DNA of 12,059 bases from an uncultured Pseudomonadota bacterium. Lineage in GTDB: Bacteria > Pseudomonadota > Gammaproteobacteria > Burkholderiales > SG8-41. The first letter of the stretch is position 1; every line of letters starts with the position of its first letter. Below the pieces are notes generated by a model that was given only the letters and a program-made list of their open reading frames with translations, was not told the DNA's origin and did not search any database. The stretch is taken from assembly GCA_946885605.1 (NCBI GenBank), contig CAMPGR010000120.1, forward strand, positions 1-12,059, written 5' to 3'. Positions 1 through 7,177 of this stretch are shown here, piece by piece. The translations under genes and the position numbers were made by a program.

Positions 1-7
1 ACGAACC

Positions 8-24
8 AACCGGCTTTGCAGCCG
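8..24 (-). terminator. Weak hairpin after the tamA-tamB cluster, possible terminator
   Basis: On the minus strand CGGCT and AGCCG (positions 24-20 and 15-11) can pair around a GCAA loop, a GNRA-type tetraloop. The stem is followed by the moderately T-rich GTTGGTTCGT running to the window edge. It lies about 47 nt beyond the stop of the broken zinc-ribbon gene and is the only terminator-like structure seen downstream of tamB. The stem is only 5 bp and the T run is interrupted, so the call is weak. Positions 25-70 hold nothing else I can support. Confidence 0.25.
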
Positions 25-70
25 TCTACGCCTGCTCTCCGCATATGCGTTGTCACTGCTTTGCCACGAA

Positions 71-370
71 TCAAGAAGGCAGCTGCGAGTTTTCGACATA
101 TTCGTGGGCGAGCGCTGAGGGGTCGCCCTGCGCTGCAGTTCCGTCGCAGTCAGCGTGATAACGAGCGTCACGCCCTGCGGATGCGCTTTCGCGATTGCCG
201 ACAGGCGGGCGCCGTTCGGGCGACGCATCGCTGACGCGTGACTCTGCGTCCACCGCGATCTGGAACTGAGTGCAGTTGCTACAGAGAAAGTGCTTGCGCG
301 ATCCCTTCCACTGCGTAGTACTCGGCGCGGTTCGCGCACAGCGGGCAGAGCTGAGATTGAGAGCGCGCAT
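71..370 (-). pseudogene. Small zinc-ribbon protein gene broken by about four apparent frameshifts
   Basis: An ATG (370-368) lies 5 nt after the tamB stop, and the same frame ends at TGA 73-71, giving 100 codons. Read in one frame the protein is unconvincing. Changing frame gives a coherent small protein: after MRAL the next frame reads QLCPLCANRAEYYAVEG (Cys codons at 347-345 and 338-336); the first frame then gives RKHFLCSNCTQFQIAVDAE (Cys at 283-281 and 274-272) up to ASPERR; a third frame gives ARLSAIAKAHPQGVTLVITL; and the first frame returns with GDPSALAHEYVENSQLPS and the stop. The implied one-base changes (one lost, two gained, one lost) sum to zero. The four cysteines in two C-x2-C pairs suggest a zinc ribbon; the function is unknown to me. 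Either this is a decayed gene or the assembly contains base errors here. The neighbouring 3.7-kb tamB is intact, which argues mildly against general poor sequence quality. The call as a single broken gene is inference from how protein-like each segment looks. Confidence 0.55.
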
Positions 371-375
371 CGTTG

Positions 376-3300
376 TCAGTCGAAGCTGTAACGGTAGAAG
401 ACGCCGATCGCGTTCGATTCGCCCGTCTGGACGCGAAGGAGCGCGCGCTCGGTCAAGTCGTACTCGAGCTTGAGGATGCTCGCTGCGGTGCCGAGACCTT
501 GCTCGAAGCCGACGTAGAGCTTGTCGGCGATGCGCTTTCCGATCGTCAAGAACTGCTGGTCGGTGCCCGCTCCGCGCACCCCGAGCGTGTCGAGCCCAAA
601 CCGTTGCGCGATCGTGGGCGAATCGCCCTTGCCGAGGAGCGCGCTCGCGGCGAGCGGCAGCATGGCGACATCTGCCCGGGAGGCCGCGCACGACCCGTGC
701 CCCAGAAGCAGCCACGAGATCGCCTCGTGTTCCGGTACGGGGGGCTCGGACACGATGCGCACGACCGGGGTCTGCAGCGTCCCGGTGACCGCCACGCCGG
801 CTTCCACCGACTGGCGCTTGCGCATCGCCAGAATATCGAGTCCCGGATTGTCGAGGGGGCCGGTGAAGAGCAGCTCGCCGCGCTCGATTTCGAGCCGTTG
901 GCCCAGCGCGGTAAAGACGCCGCGTGCGGTGCGCAGCGTCCCCTTGGCGTGCAGCTCGCCCTTCGGCGTGGTGGCGACGGTCTCGCCCCTCAACAGCGTA
1001 TCGATCCCCCGCCCGCGTACGCGGAAGTTCTCGCCGAAGTTTACGACGATCTCGAGCCGCATGCGGGCAAGCGCGGATTCCTGCTTAGGCGGGGGCGCCC
1101 TTCCGACAACGATGACATCGGGGCCGGGCTGGGGCAGCCCCTGGGTGGCGATTTCGAAGTGGCCCTCCTCGGCGCGTATCCCGCCCGAAAACGACACGTT
1201 GCCGCCTGTCACGCCGGTGCGCCCCTTGCCGGAAACGATGAGCCGGCGGTCGGGGCGCGCGAGGAGGAGCAGGCGCTCGGCCTGCCACTCGAGCCGCGTA
1301 TCGGCGCCGTTGAGCCCCATATCGCCGCGCGCGGTGAAGGTGCCACCGCCTCCGCGCAGCGAGAACGATTCGAAGCGGATCGCGCGCTCGAGCAGCACCG
1401 CGCGCAGCGACCCGTCCCGCAAGTCGATGCCCTGCTGGGGCAGCGCGACCGCGAGCCGCTCGCCGCGCAGTTCCCCCGTCACCAGCGGTTTCCCTAAAGT
1501 GCCGCTTCCCGCCAGCTTGGCGTTGAGCGTGCCGTTGATGATGGCGGTCAACTGAAGCAACGATGCAATGGGCGCGAGTTGCGCTACGGTGATCTGCGCA
1601 TCGAAGCGCAACGGCGAGGACGCGCGCACGCCTGCGCCATGCCCTGCGGCAAGAATCCCGATGGTGCCGTTCGTATCGGCGTTCACGAGTGTGGACGCGA
1701 GGCTCGCGTTGAATTCGAGGCGCGCGGAGTCGATGCGGGCCGCGAGCGAGAACGCTCGAAGTTCCATCGGAAATCTTCCGTCCGGGCCCAGCCTCAAATC
1801 GCCCGACTCGCGCTTTGCGCTGAACGAGCCCCTCAATTCAGCGTCCTGGATGAACACCCAGTCACCCGAGAGGCGCAACCCTCCCGCCACGCGCGGCGGC
1901 ACACCGGCAGCCTTTGCCAGCTCCACCACAGGAAGCCGCGAGTAGCGCCCTTTGGTCGACAGCCTGCCTTGTTCGTAGCGGCTCTCTTCGGCATCGAGCC
2001 GTCCGTCCAGCACCCGTAACGTGAAAGCTCCGACGACAATGCGCTCGGCGGAGGCGCTCATGCTCACAGGGGTTTCGAGCGCGGCATCGAGAGCGCCGCG
2101 GTTGGCGAATTCCAGGAGGGTGCCCGACCAGGTGCGCCGGTGTTCGTCCCATCCGCCGCTTACACGCGCTTTCGCATCGAGTCCTGCGCCCCTCGCGCTT
2201 AATGCTGCGGTATGCGCGGGCTGCGTGCCGGTCATTTCGAACGTCATGCGCTCGAACAGCCTGCCAGCGACCTCGACCCCGGAGGCTTGCGCCTCGAGTC
2301 GCAGCGGTGCGGATGGATCGCGCGCGAACGTGCCGCTCGCTGTGGCCCGTTGAACGGAGGCGACCGGCGCATGTAACCCCTCGGCGCGCGCCTTAAAGCG
2401 CACGCGCGGCGCGTCGAGCGTGCCCGTGAATTGTGCCTCGCCGTGGAGCGCGCCTGCGAGCTGGGGATGCAGGGTGTCTAGGCGCCGTGCGTTCCACTGC
2501 GCTCGGAGGGCGTCATTTGGTGCGCCAAACGCGCCGCTGACCTTTACCCGATTGTCGCCGAACTGCAGGCTCACGTCGGCGTCCGCAAGGCGCCGCGCTT
2601 TCAGCGACACTCGTCCTTTTCCACTGAGCGGGGCGTGGTTGACGCGGGAGTCTGAGAGCTTGAACTCGACGTCCGCGGTCGGCCCTTCCACCGTCCCGCG
2701 CGCCTCGAGCTGGCCGTTGATCGCGCCGGGTGGAAAATCACCCCACGCGGCAGGGTCGAAGCCGCGCAGCGCAGCGTGAGCCAGGAACGGCTGCTTCGCC
2801 GTAAGCGCGAGCTTGCCGCGCGCGCGCGCTTCGCCGCCCCGCGCATGCAGGGTCGCCTCGTGGAGGACCATGGTTGTGCCGTCGCGCTCTGCTCGGAACT
2901 GGAGCCGCATGTCGTCCTGCGTGAGATCCGCCGTCGCCGATTGCCGGTCGCGCGTCACCACACCTTCCGCTTTTCCCGAAAGGCTCGTTTCCCGCAACCG
3001 TCCATGCAAAGCGGCGAGATTCACTTCGCGCGCCGTGAGCCGCAACGCGATGCGCGCCTGCGTTACCTGTGCGGAACCGGCGAGACGGCCAGCAGTGAGA
3101 TCGACGAGGAGCTCCGTGAGATCGACGGTACTCATGTCGGTGCGGATGGCGGAGCGCACGGAGGCGACCGGGAGGCGCCCGGCATCGTACGGCCCGCTCA
3201 TCTCGTTCGAAACACGCGCTTTGCCGCTGAGGAGCGCGTCTTCACGCGCGAGGGCAAGTTCGCCGGAGAGCGCGGTTTGCGGCAAGGCGGCGTCGAACGC

Positions 3301-4077
3301 GTGAAGATCGAGCCCGCTTAGCGAGGCGCTCAAGCGCGCCAGCGGTTGCGGGGCAGCGGGATGGAGCTCTCCCTGCGCACTCACGTGCGCGCCCGCGCTG
3401 TCGGCCTCAAGTTCCAGCGCAATGCGTTGGAGACTGCCGTCGGCGCGGATCCGGACGGAGGCGCGCGGTGCAGGCGTCTCACGCATCAGCGTGGCCTGCG
3501 CGTCAACCGGGTAGGGGGCATCGCTCCCCACCGCACCCGCTGCGCTGACCTCGATGCCAAGCACCCGCAGACGTGCTTCATGCACACGATGCTCTTCCGG
3601 CCCGCCATCGTAGCGCACGAAGACGTTATCGATCTCGGTCGTTGCGCCATCGCGCTCGATGAGCAAGCGCGCGATGCACGCGTCTTCGATATGGAGCGCA
3701 AAGGGAAGCGCCGGCACTTCGAGCGGCTGCGGCGGCTCATCCGTTTTCTGTTGCGTGCGCAGCCGAAGCACCTCGGCGCGCAATTCGCTCACCCGCGGCG
3801 CAAGACGAAGGAGCGAGGCAGGCGATACGCGAAGACGCACGTTTTCCGCGCGGATGCCGAGTGGCGGCGTTTCATAGCGGATCGCGGTGAAGTGCGCGCC
3901 GTCCCGGAGCGTGCCAGTCTCGTATTCCAGCACGAGCGTGCCGTTGGTGAGGCGCGTCGCCTGCCGTGCCGCCCATGCGAGACCCTCGGCGGTGTAAAGC
4001 ACCCATGCCGCGGTCGCGGCGGCAAGCGCTGGAATAGCGACGAGGAGGGCGAATGCGAAGAGAAGGGTGCGCCGCAT
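376..4077 (-). CDS. tamB: Translocation and assembly module inner-membrane subunit TamB
   Basis: Encodes 1233 residues, close to the usual size of TamB (about 1200-1400). Residues about 5-28 form one hydrophobic segment after MRRT, a signal anchor holding the protein in the inner membrane. The rest is a long, low-complexity beta-rich periplasmic region with repeated short patterns such as SGxARV and LxARGxGL, typical of AsmA/TamB bridge proteins. The C-terminal DUF490 (TamB) domain occupies roughly the last 350 residues and includes SWLLLG near residue 1121, TIGKRIADKLYVGFEQGLG and the ending GVFYRYSFD. TamB proteins span the periplasm, partner the outer-membrane protein TamA, and are implicated in outer-membrane protein assembly and anterograde phospholipid transport. 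The gene lies 122 nt downstream of tamA on the same strand. The ATG at 4077 was chosen because it directly precedes the anchor; only a weak GAGA purine stretch lies upstream, so the translation signal is poor. No frameshift or internal stop is seen. Confidence 0.95.
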   Translation of the reverse strand: MRRTLLFAFALLVAIPALAAATAAWVLYTAEGLAWAARQATRLTNGTLVLEYETGTLRDGAHFTAIRYETPPLGIRAENVRLRVSPASLLRLAPRVSELRAEVLRLRTQQKTDEPPQPLEVPALPFALHIEDACIARLLIERDGATTEIDNVFVRYDGGPEEHRVHEARLRVLGIEVSAAGAVGSDAPYPVDAQATLMRETPAPRASVRIRADGSLQRIALELEADSAGAHVSAQGELHPAAPQPLARLSASLSGLDLHAFDAALPQTALSGELALAREDALLSGKARVSNEMSGPYDAGRLPVASVRSAIRTDMSTVDLTELLVDLTAGRLAGSAQVTQARIALRLTAREVNLAALHGRLRETSLSGKAEGVVTRDRQSATADLTQDDMRLQFRAERDGTTMVLHEATLHARGGEARARGKLALTAKQPFLAHAALRGFDPAAWGDFPPGAINGQLEARGTVEGPTADVEFKLSDSRVNHAPLSGKGRVSLKARRLADADVSLQFGDNRVKVSGAFGAPNDALRAQWNARRLDTLHPQLAGALHGEAQFTGTLDAPRVRFKARAEGLHAPVASVQRATASGTFARDPSAPLRLEAQASGVEVAGRLFERMTFEMTGTQPAHTAALSARGAGLDAKARVSGGWDEHRRTWSGTLLEFANRGALDAALETPVSMSASAERIVVGAFTLRVLDGRLDAEESRYEQGRLSTKGRYSRLPVVELAKAAGVPPRVAGGLRLSGDWVFIQDAELRGSFSAKRESGDLRLGPDGRFPMELRAFSLAARIDSARLEFNASLASTLVNADTNGTIGILAAGHGAGVRASSPLRFDAQITVAQLAPIASLLQLTAIINGTLNAKLAGSGTLGKPLVTGELRGERLAVALPQQGIDLRDGSLRAVLLERAIRFESFSLRGGGGTFTARGDMGLNGADTRLEWQAERLLLLARPDRRLIVSGKGRTGVTGGNVSFSGGIRAEEGHFEIATQGLPQPGPDVIVVGRAPPPKQESALARMRLEIVVNFGENFRVRGRGIDTLLRGETVATTPKGELHAKGTLRTARGVFTALGQRLEIERGELLFTGPLDNPGLDILAMRKRQSVEAGVAVTGTLQTPVVRIVSEPPVPEHEAISWLLLGHGSCAASRADVAMLPLAASALLGKGDSPTIAQRFGLDTLGVRGAGTDQQFLTIGKRIADKLYVGFEQGLGTAASILKLEYDLTERALLRVQTGESNAIGVFYRYSFD

Positions 4078-4128
4078 GGTCTATTGATTCTCGTGCAAAT
4101 GGTTGACAACCCTCTGCACCACAGATCT

Positions 4129-4155
4129 CCCCTCGCCCGCGACACGGGAGAGGGG
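4129..4155. repeat. REP-like palindromic element between tamA and tamB
   Basis: CCCCTCGCCC (4129-4138) and GGGAGAGGGG (4146-4155) form a 10-bp stem with one G-A mismatch around the loop GCGACAC. The flank continues with GGGGGTGAGGAC. I recall closely similar G/C-rich sequences with GGGAGAGGGG and GGGGTGAGG scattered between genes in many proteobacterial genomes, which suggests a dispersed REP-type repeat. In the tamA-tamB transcript it would form a stable hairpin without a T run, so it would more likely affect mRNA stability or relative expression than act as a classical terminator. The rest of the 122-nt gap (4078-4199) contains only a short GGTTG-A-CAACC palindrome at 4101-4111. Confidence 0.6.
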
Positions 4156-4199
4156 CGGGGGTGAGGACAGAGCGGCGTCAGTCATTTCTACGACGCTCG

Positions 4200-5984
4200 T
4201 TAGAACGTGAAGCCGGCGGAAAAATGAAGCCGCAGGCTGTTCGCCCGCTCGCCATACGCGATATCGGCGCGGAAGGGGCCGATCGGCGAACGCCAGCGTG
4301 CGCCCACGCCATAGCCGACCGCGAGGTCGAAGGCATTGCGATTGTCGAACGCGTCGCCGGCGTCGACGAAGACGGCAGCGCCCCAGTCGCCCGCGATCCA
4401 GTGCGTGTATTCGACGCTGCCCAGCACAAGATAGCGCCCACCCACGATGGCGTTACCCTGCGGCACGCCGATCGACTGGAAGGCGTAGCCGCGAACCGTC
4501 TGGTCGCCGCCGGTGCGGAAGAGAAAGTTCGAAGGGATGCCGAAGCGCGAGTCGGCGGCGACGGCGCCCGCCTGGGCGCGAAGCGCGAGATCGCCGCGCT
4601 CGCCGACCGGCACGAGAAACGTCGTCCTTGCCGTGCCGCGTATGAAGTCCTCCGTGGCGAGCCCCGGGAGGCTCGTGCCGATCTCGAATGTCGCGAGCAG
4701 GCCACGGCGCGGCGAAAGCAGCTCGTCCGTGTAACGCAGCGTCTTGCGATACTCGAGAAATACCGCGTGGTTGTTCTCGACGTCGAAGCCCTCGATCTTC
4801 TTGCGTTCGACGTGTCCGGAAAGCGTAAGGCGAGACGGGGTGCGCTCGATTCCCCAGTTGTGCGCCGCGCTGACCATAGCCTGCTGGGTAATCTGATTTT
4901 GAATGTCGGTGCGCTCCGCGCGTGCCGTGTAGGTGTTCCAGCTCCCGCCCGGTTGCGGCGGGGTATCGACGCTGCCTTCGAGGAACTGGTTTTTGGCGTC
5001 GAGCCGCAGCCGTGTGCGCAGGCGCCATGCCGTGTCGAAGATGTCGGCATTGCTGTAGTCCGCCTGAACGCCGAGCCTGGTGTCGGTGCTGAAGGAGATG
5101 CCGGTATCGATGCGTTGCGAGCGCGCTTCGATCATCGTCACATCAATCGGTGCGGACTCCGGGGGCGCTTCCGTGTCGATCTCGAGCCGCGCGGTGGAGA
5201 AGTAGCCGCTTTCCAGAAGCCGGCGCTGGAAGATCTCACGCTTGAGGCGGTCGTACGGCTCGCCGGGCGCGAACGGGTTCATGTTCTCGACGATGCTCTT
5301 GGGGTAGCGACTGAGACCTGTCACCCGCGCCGGCCCCGCGCGGTACTCGGGCCCGCTGTCGAATTCGACCTCGAGCTCGGCGGTGCGCGCCTTGGGATCG
5401 ACGCGCGCGGCACTCGATTCAATGCGCGCGGCGGCATAAGGGCCACTCCTCAACGCGGTGAGCGCTCGCCTCTTCGCGGCTTCCCACTGCTGCTGGCGAA
5501 AGGGGTCGCCGCGCTTGAGCAGCCATTCCCGGCGCACCGTCGCGATCTGCTCGTCGCCTTCCGGGCTGGCGGCCGCCGCGCCGCGGAAGATGAGCCGCAC
5601 GTCGGAGACCAGGGTGCGCGGTCCCGGATCGACGCGCAGGTGCACACGCACGGTCTTGTCGCGTTCGATCTCGCTGCGCACATCCGCCGAAAAGTAGCCT
5701 TCCGCGGCGAGCGCATTGCGTGCGGCGGTGCGGGCTTCCGCAACGAGGTGCTCGAGCAGCGTTGGCGTGGCGCGCGCGTCGGCCGCCCAGCGCGCGATAT
5801 CGAGCCCTTGCTCGAGCATCTGCCTGATCGGTCGCGGCGCATCGATGGCGACCGAGAAGCGGAAGCCCTCGGCGTCAGCCGCGCCGGAAGGGGGCGCACC
5901 CGAACCGGCTTCCTGGGCTTGAGCGGGCCCCGGCGCGACGAGCGCGGCGAAGGCAATCGGAAGCCAGCCGAGGGCCCGGTACAT
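4200..5984 (-). CDS. tamA: Translocation and assembly module outer-membrane subunit TamA (Omp85 family)
   Basis: Encodes 594 residues, against 577 for E. coli TamA. Residues 1-23 form a signal peptide ending in AQA, with likely cleavage before QE. About residues 40-285 resemble three POTRA domains (for example ALAAEGYFSADV and LLESGYFSTARL, the helix-turn-strand signature of POTRAs). The remainder is a 16-strand-type beta barrel. The Omp85 hallmark VRGY is at 497-500 (QTVRGYAFQSIG), the WRSPIGPFRADIAY strand comes near the end, and the last residue is Phe (SAGFTF), the usual recognition signal for barrel insertion. It sits in the outer membrane and works with TamB encoded downstream. The ATG at 5984 is the only plausible start: reading upstream in frame meets TGA 17 codons before it, with no ATG, GTG or TTG between. 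No Shine-Dalgarno sequence precedes it; a 21-bp tandem repeat occupies that place. Confidence 0.95.
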   Translation of the reverse strand: MYRALGWLPIAFAALVAPGPAQAQEAGSGAPPSGAADAEGFRFSVAIDAPRPIRQMLEQGLDIARWAADARATPTLLEHLVAEARTAARNALAAEGYFSADVRSEIERDKTVRVHLRVDPGPRTLVSDVRLIFRGAAAASPEGDEQIATVRREWLLKRGDPFRQQQWEAAKRRALTALRSGPYAAARIESSAARVDPKARTAELEVEFDSGPEYRAGPARVTGLSRYPKSIVENMNPFAPGEPYDRLKREIFQRRLLESGYFSTARLEIDTEAPPESAPIDVTMIEARSQRIDTGISFSTDTRLGVQADYSNADIFDTAWRLRTRLRLDAKNQFLEGSVDTPPQPGGSWNTYTARAERTDIQNQITQQAMVSAAHNWGIERTPSRLTLSGHVERKKIEGFDVENNHAVFLEYRKTLRYTDELLSPRRGLLATFEIGTSLPGLATEDFIRGTARTTFLVPVGERGDLALRAQAGAVAADSRFGIPSNFLFRTGGDQTVRGYAFQSIGVPQGNAIVGGRYLVLGSVEYTHWIAGDWGAAVFVDAGDAFDNRNAFDLAVGYGVGARWRSPIGPFRADIAYGERANSLRLHFSAGFTF

Positions 5985-6026
5985 GGGGTGAGACGCGGTG
6001 CGTGTGGGGTGAGACGCCGTGCTTGT
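5985..6026. repeat. 21-bp tandem duplication abutting the tamA start codon
   Basis: Two adjacent 21-bp units, 5985-6005 and 6006-6026, match at 19 of 21 positions (differences at unit positions 13 and 18). Each begins GGGGTGAGACG on the plus strand; in the tamA mRNA sense each unit ends CGTCTCACCCC, and the copy next to the gene runs straight into ATG. A third copy of the core GGGTGAGAC is at 6084-6092. The repeat fills the space where a ribosome-binding site would be expected and contains no purine-rich Shine-Dalgarno match. Confidence 0.8.
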
Positions 6027-6049
6027 GAACTTTCAAAGCGGTCACAAGC
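6021..6049. promoter_or_regulatory. 8-bp inverted repeat upstream of tamA, possible operator or leader hairpin
   Basis: GCTTGTGA (6021-6028) and TCACAAGC (6042-6049) are perfect inverted repeats with centres 21 bp apart, about two helical turns. Between them lies a nested CTTT-C-AAAG (6030-6038). The left arm overlaps the end of the tandem repeat at 5985-6026. As DNA this could bind a dimeric regulator; as RNA in the tamA leader it could form an 8-bp stem. The arms resemble the TGTGA/TCACA halves of a CRP site, but the 13-bp spacing does not fit CRP. The rest of the 5985-6135 gap shows no clear promoter boxes. Confidence 0.4.
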
Positions 6050-6135
6050 GACGCAGACGATACTGCCGTCATGACCGATGTGAGGGTGAGACAGCGCGGC
6101 CCCTGGAAAGATTCAGGAGCGCGAGGAACGGCGTG

Positions 6136-7110
6136 CTACTGCGGCGGCAGACCGATCTGGCGGATCAGCTTCGCGTAGCGCTCGGTCTCAGTGCGGATAT
6201 GTGCGGCGAGCGCCTCGGGACCACTGCCCACGACGATGTAACCCATGCTGCTCATGCGCTTCCTCAACTCGGCGCTTGCGAGAGCCGTAGCGATTGCTTT
6301 GTGAACGGCGTCGACGATGGACTGAGGCGTTTTGGCGGGCGCCATCATTCCAGCCCACGACAGCATCTCGTACCCGGGGAGCGTCTCTGCAATCGCGGGA
6401 ACATCGGGGAGATCTGGCAGGCGCTTCGAAGCGCTCACGCCGAGCGCCCGCAGCTTGCCGCTTGCGATATGCGGCGTGCCGGTCGCGATCGGCGTGAAAT
6501 ACACCGAGGTCTCGCCGGACAGGATCGCGGCGAGCGCCGGGCCGCCGCCCTTGTAGGCGACATGGAGCATCTTCACACCCGCCATGCCGTTGAAATACTC
6601 GGCGCAGAAAAAGGTGCCGCTGCCCGTGCCGGCCGAAGCATAAATGAGGTCGCCGGGCCGCGATTTGGCGAGCCTCACCAGTTCGCGCAGCGACTTGACC
6701 GGCACGGAAGGATGCACGGTCGCGACGAACGGCGAGAGCGCGACGAGGCTGATCGGCACGAAATCGGTCGCGAGGTCGTAGGTGAGCTTGCGGTACAACG
6801 TCGCGTTGATGGTGTGGTTCGTGTGGGCCATGAAAAGGTTGTAGCCGTCCGCCGGCGCCCGCGCCGCGATTTCCGCGCCGATGTTGCCGCCGGCGCCCGC
6901 GCGGTTGTCGACGACGACTTGCTGGCCCCATACGCGCGAGAGATCGCCGGCGATAACCCGTGTGACCGTGTCCGGATTGCTGCCCGCGGAGCTCGCGATC
7001 AGCACGCGCACCGGCTTCGCGGGATAAGACTGTGCCGCCGCTTCGGTCCCAAGCAACGTCGTGATGCACCCGAAGACGAGTGCGCCTGCTAGCCCGCAAT
7101 ACCGCTTCAT
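6136..7110 (-). CDS. Bug/TctC-family tripartite tricarboxylate transporter substrate-binding protein
   Basis: Encodes 324 residues, the normal Bug length. Residues 1-26 form a signal peptide ending EAAA before QSYPAKPVR, giving a periplasmic protein. Family features are in order: KPVRVLI at the first strand, a ligand-loop region SSAGSNPD at 40-47, VVVDNRAGAGGNIGAE, YASAGTGSGTFF and HVAYKGGGPALAAILSGE in the binding cleft, GKLRALGVS, and PDVPAIAE. Bug proteins bind small, mostly carboxylated solutes for a TctAB-type transporter or a sensory role; the ligand cannot be told from sequence. No tctA or tctB is in the window, so it is an orphan, as is common in Burkholderiales. The start is set by AGGAGG at 7117-7122, 6 nt before ATG. 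The canonical PGG of the ligand loop is replaced by AGSN. The stop is 151 nt before tamA on the same strand. Confidence 0.93.
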   Translation of the reverse strand: MKRYCGLAGALVFGCITTLLGTEAAAQSYPAKPVRVLIASSAGSNPDTVTRVIAGDLSRVWGQQVVVDNRAGAGGNIGAEIAARAPADGYNLFMAHTNHTINATLYRKLTYDLATDFVPISLVALSPFVATVHPSVPVKSLRELVRLAKSRPGDLIYASAGTGSGTFFCAEYFNGMAGVKMLHVAYKGGGPALAAILSGETSVYFTPIATGTPHIASGKLRALGVSASKRLPDLPDVPAIAETLPGYEMLSWAGMMAPAKTPQSIVDAVHKAIATALASAELRKRMSSMGYIVVGSGPEALAAHIRTETERYAKLIRQIGLPPQ

Positions 7111-7131
7111 GATGAGCCTCCTCTTCTATCC

Positions 7132-7150
7132 GATGCGCGTGGCGCGCATC
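7132..7150. terminator. GC-rich hairpin between the GGDEF-EAL gene and the first Bug gene
   Basis: GATGCGCG (7132-7139) and CGCGCATC (7143-7150) are perfect 8-bp arms around a 3-nt loop. The hairpin lies 28 nt past the GGDEF-EAL stop codon and 9 nt upstream of the AGGAGG of the Bug gene. On the coding (minus) strand no T run follows, so it is not a textbook intrinsic terminator; four Ts follow only on the plus strand. It could reduce read-through, stabilise the 3' end, or be a regulator site for the Bug gene. Confidence 0.35.
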
Positions 7151-7177
7151 CGTTTTGAGTGATTCTACCCGCTCGGC

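Noticed and set aside
373..1555. Two overlapping plus-strand frames of 374 and 344 codons opposite tamB
   Set aside because: They overlap each other in different frames and cover the conserved TamB C-terminal domain; composition is typical of GC-driven shadows.
6021..6049. A CRP or FNR binding site upstream of tamA
   Set aside because: The TGTGA/TCACA halves are separated by 15 bp rather than the 6 bp of CRP, and the halves do not match FNR's TTGAT.
4161..6074. A 637-codon plus-strand frame opposite tamA
   Set aside because: Antisense shadow of a gene with a clear signal peptide, POTRA domains, VRGY and terminal Phe; the shadow has none of these and no ribosome-binding site.
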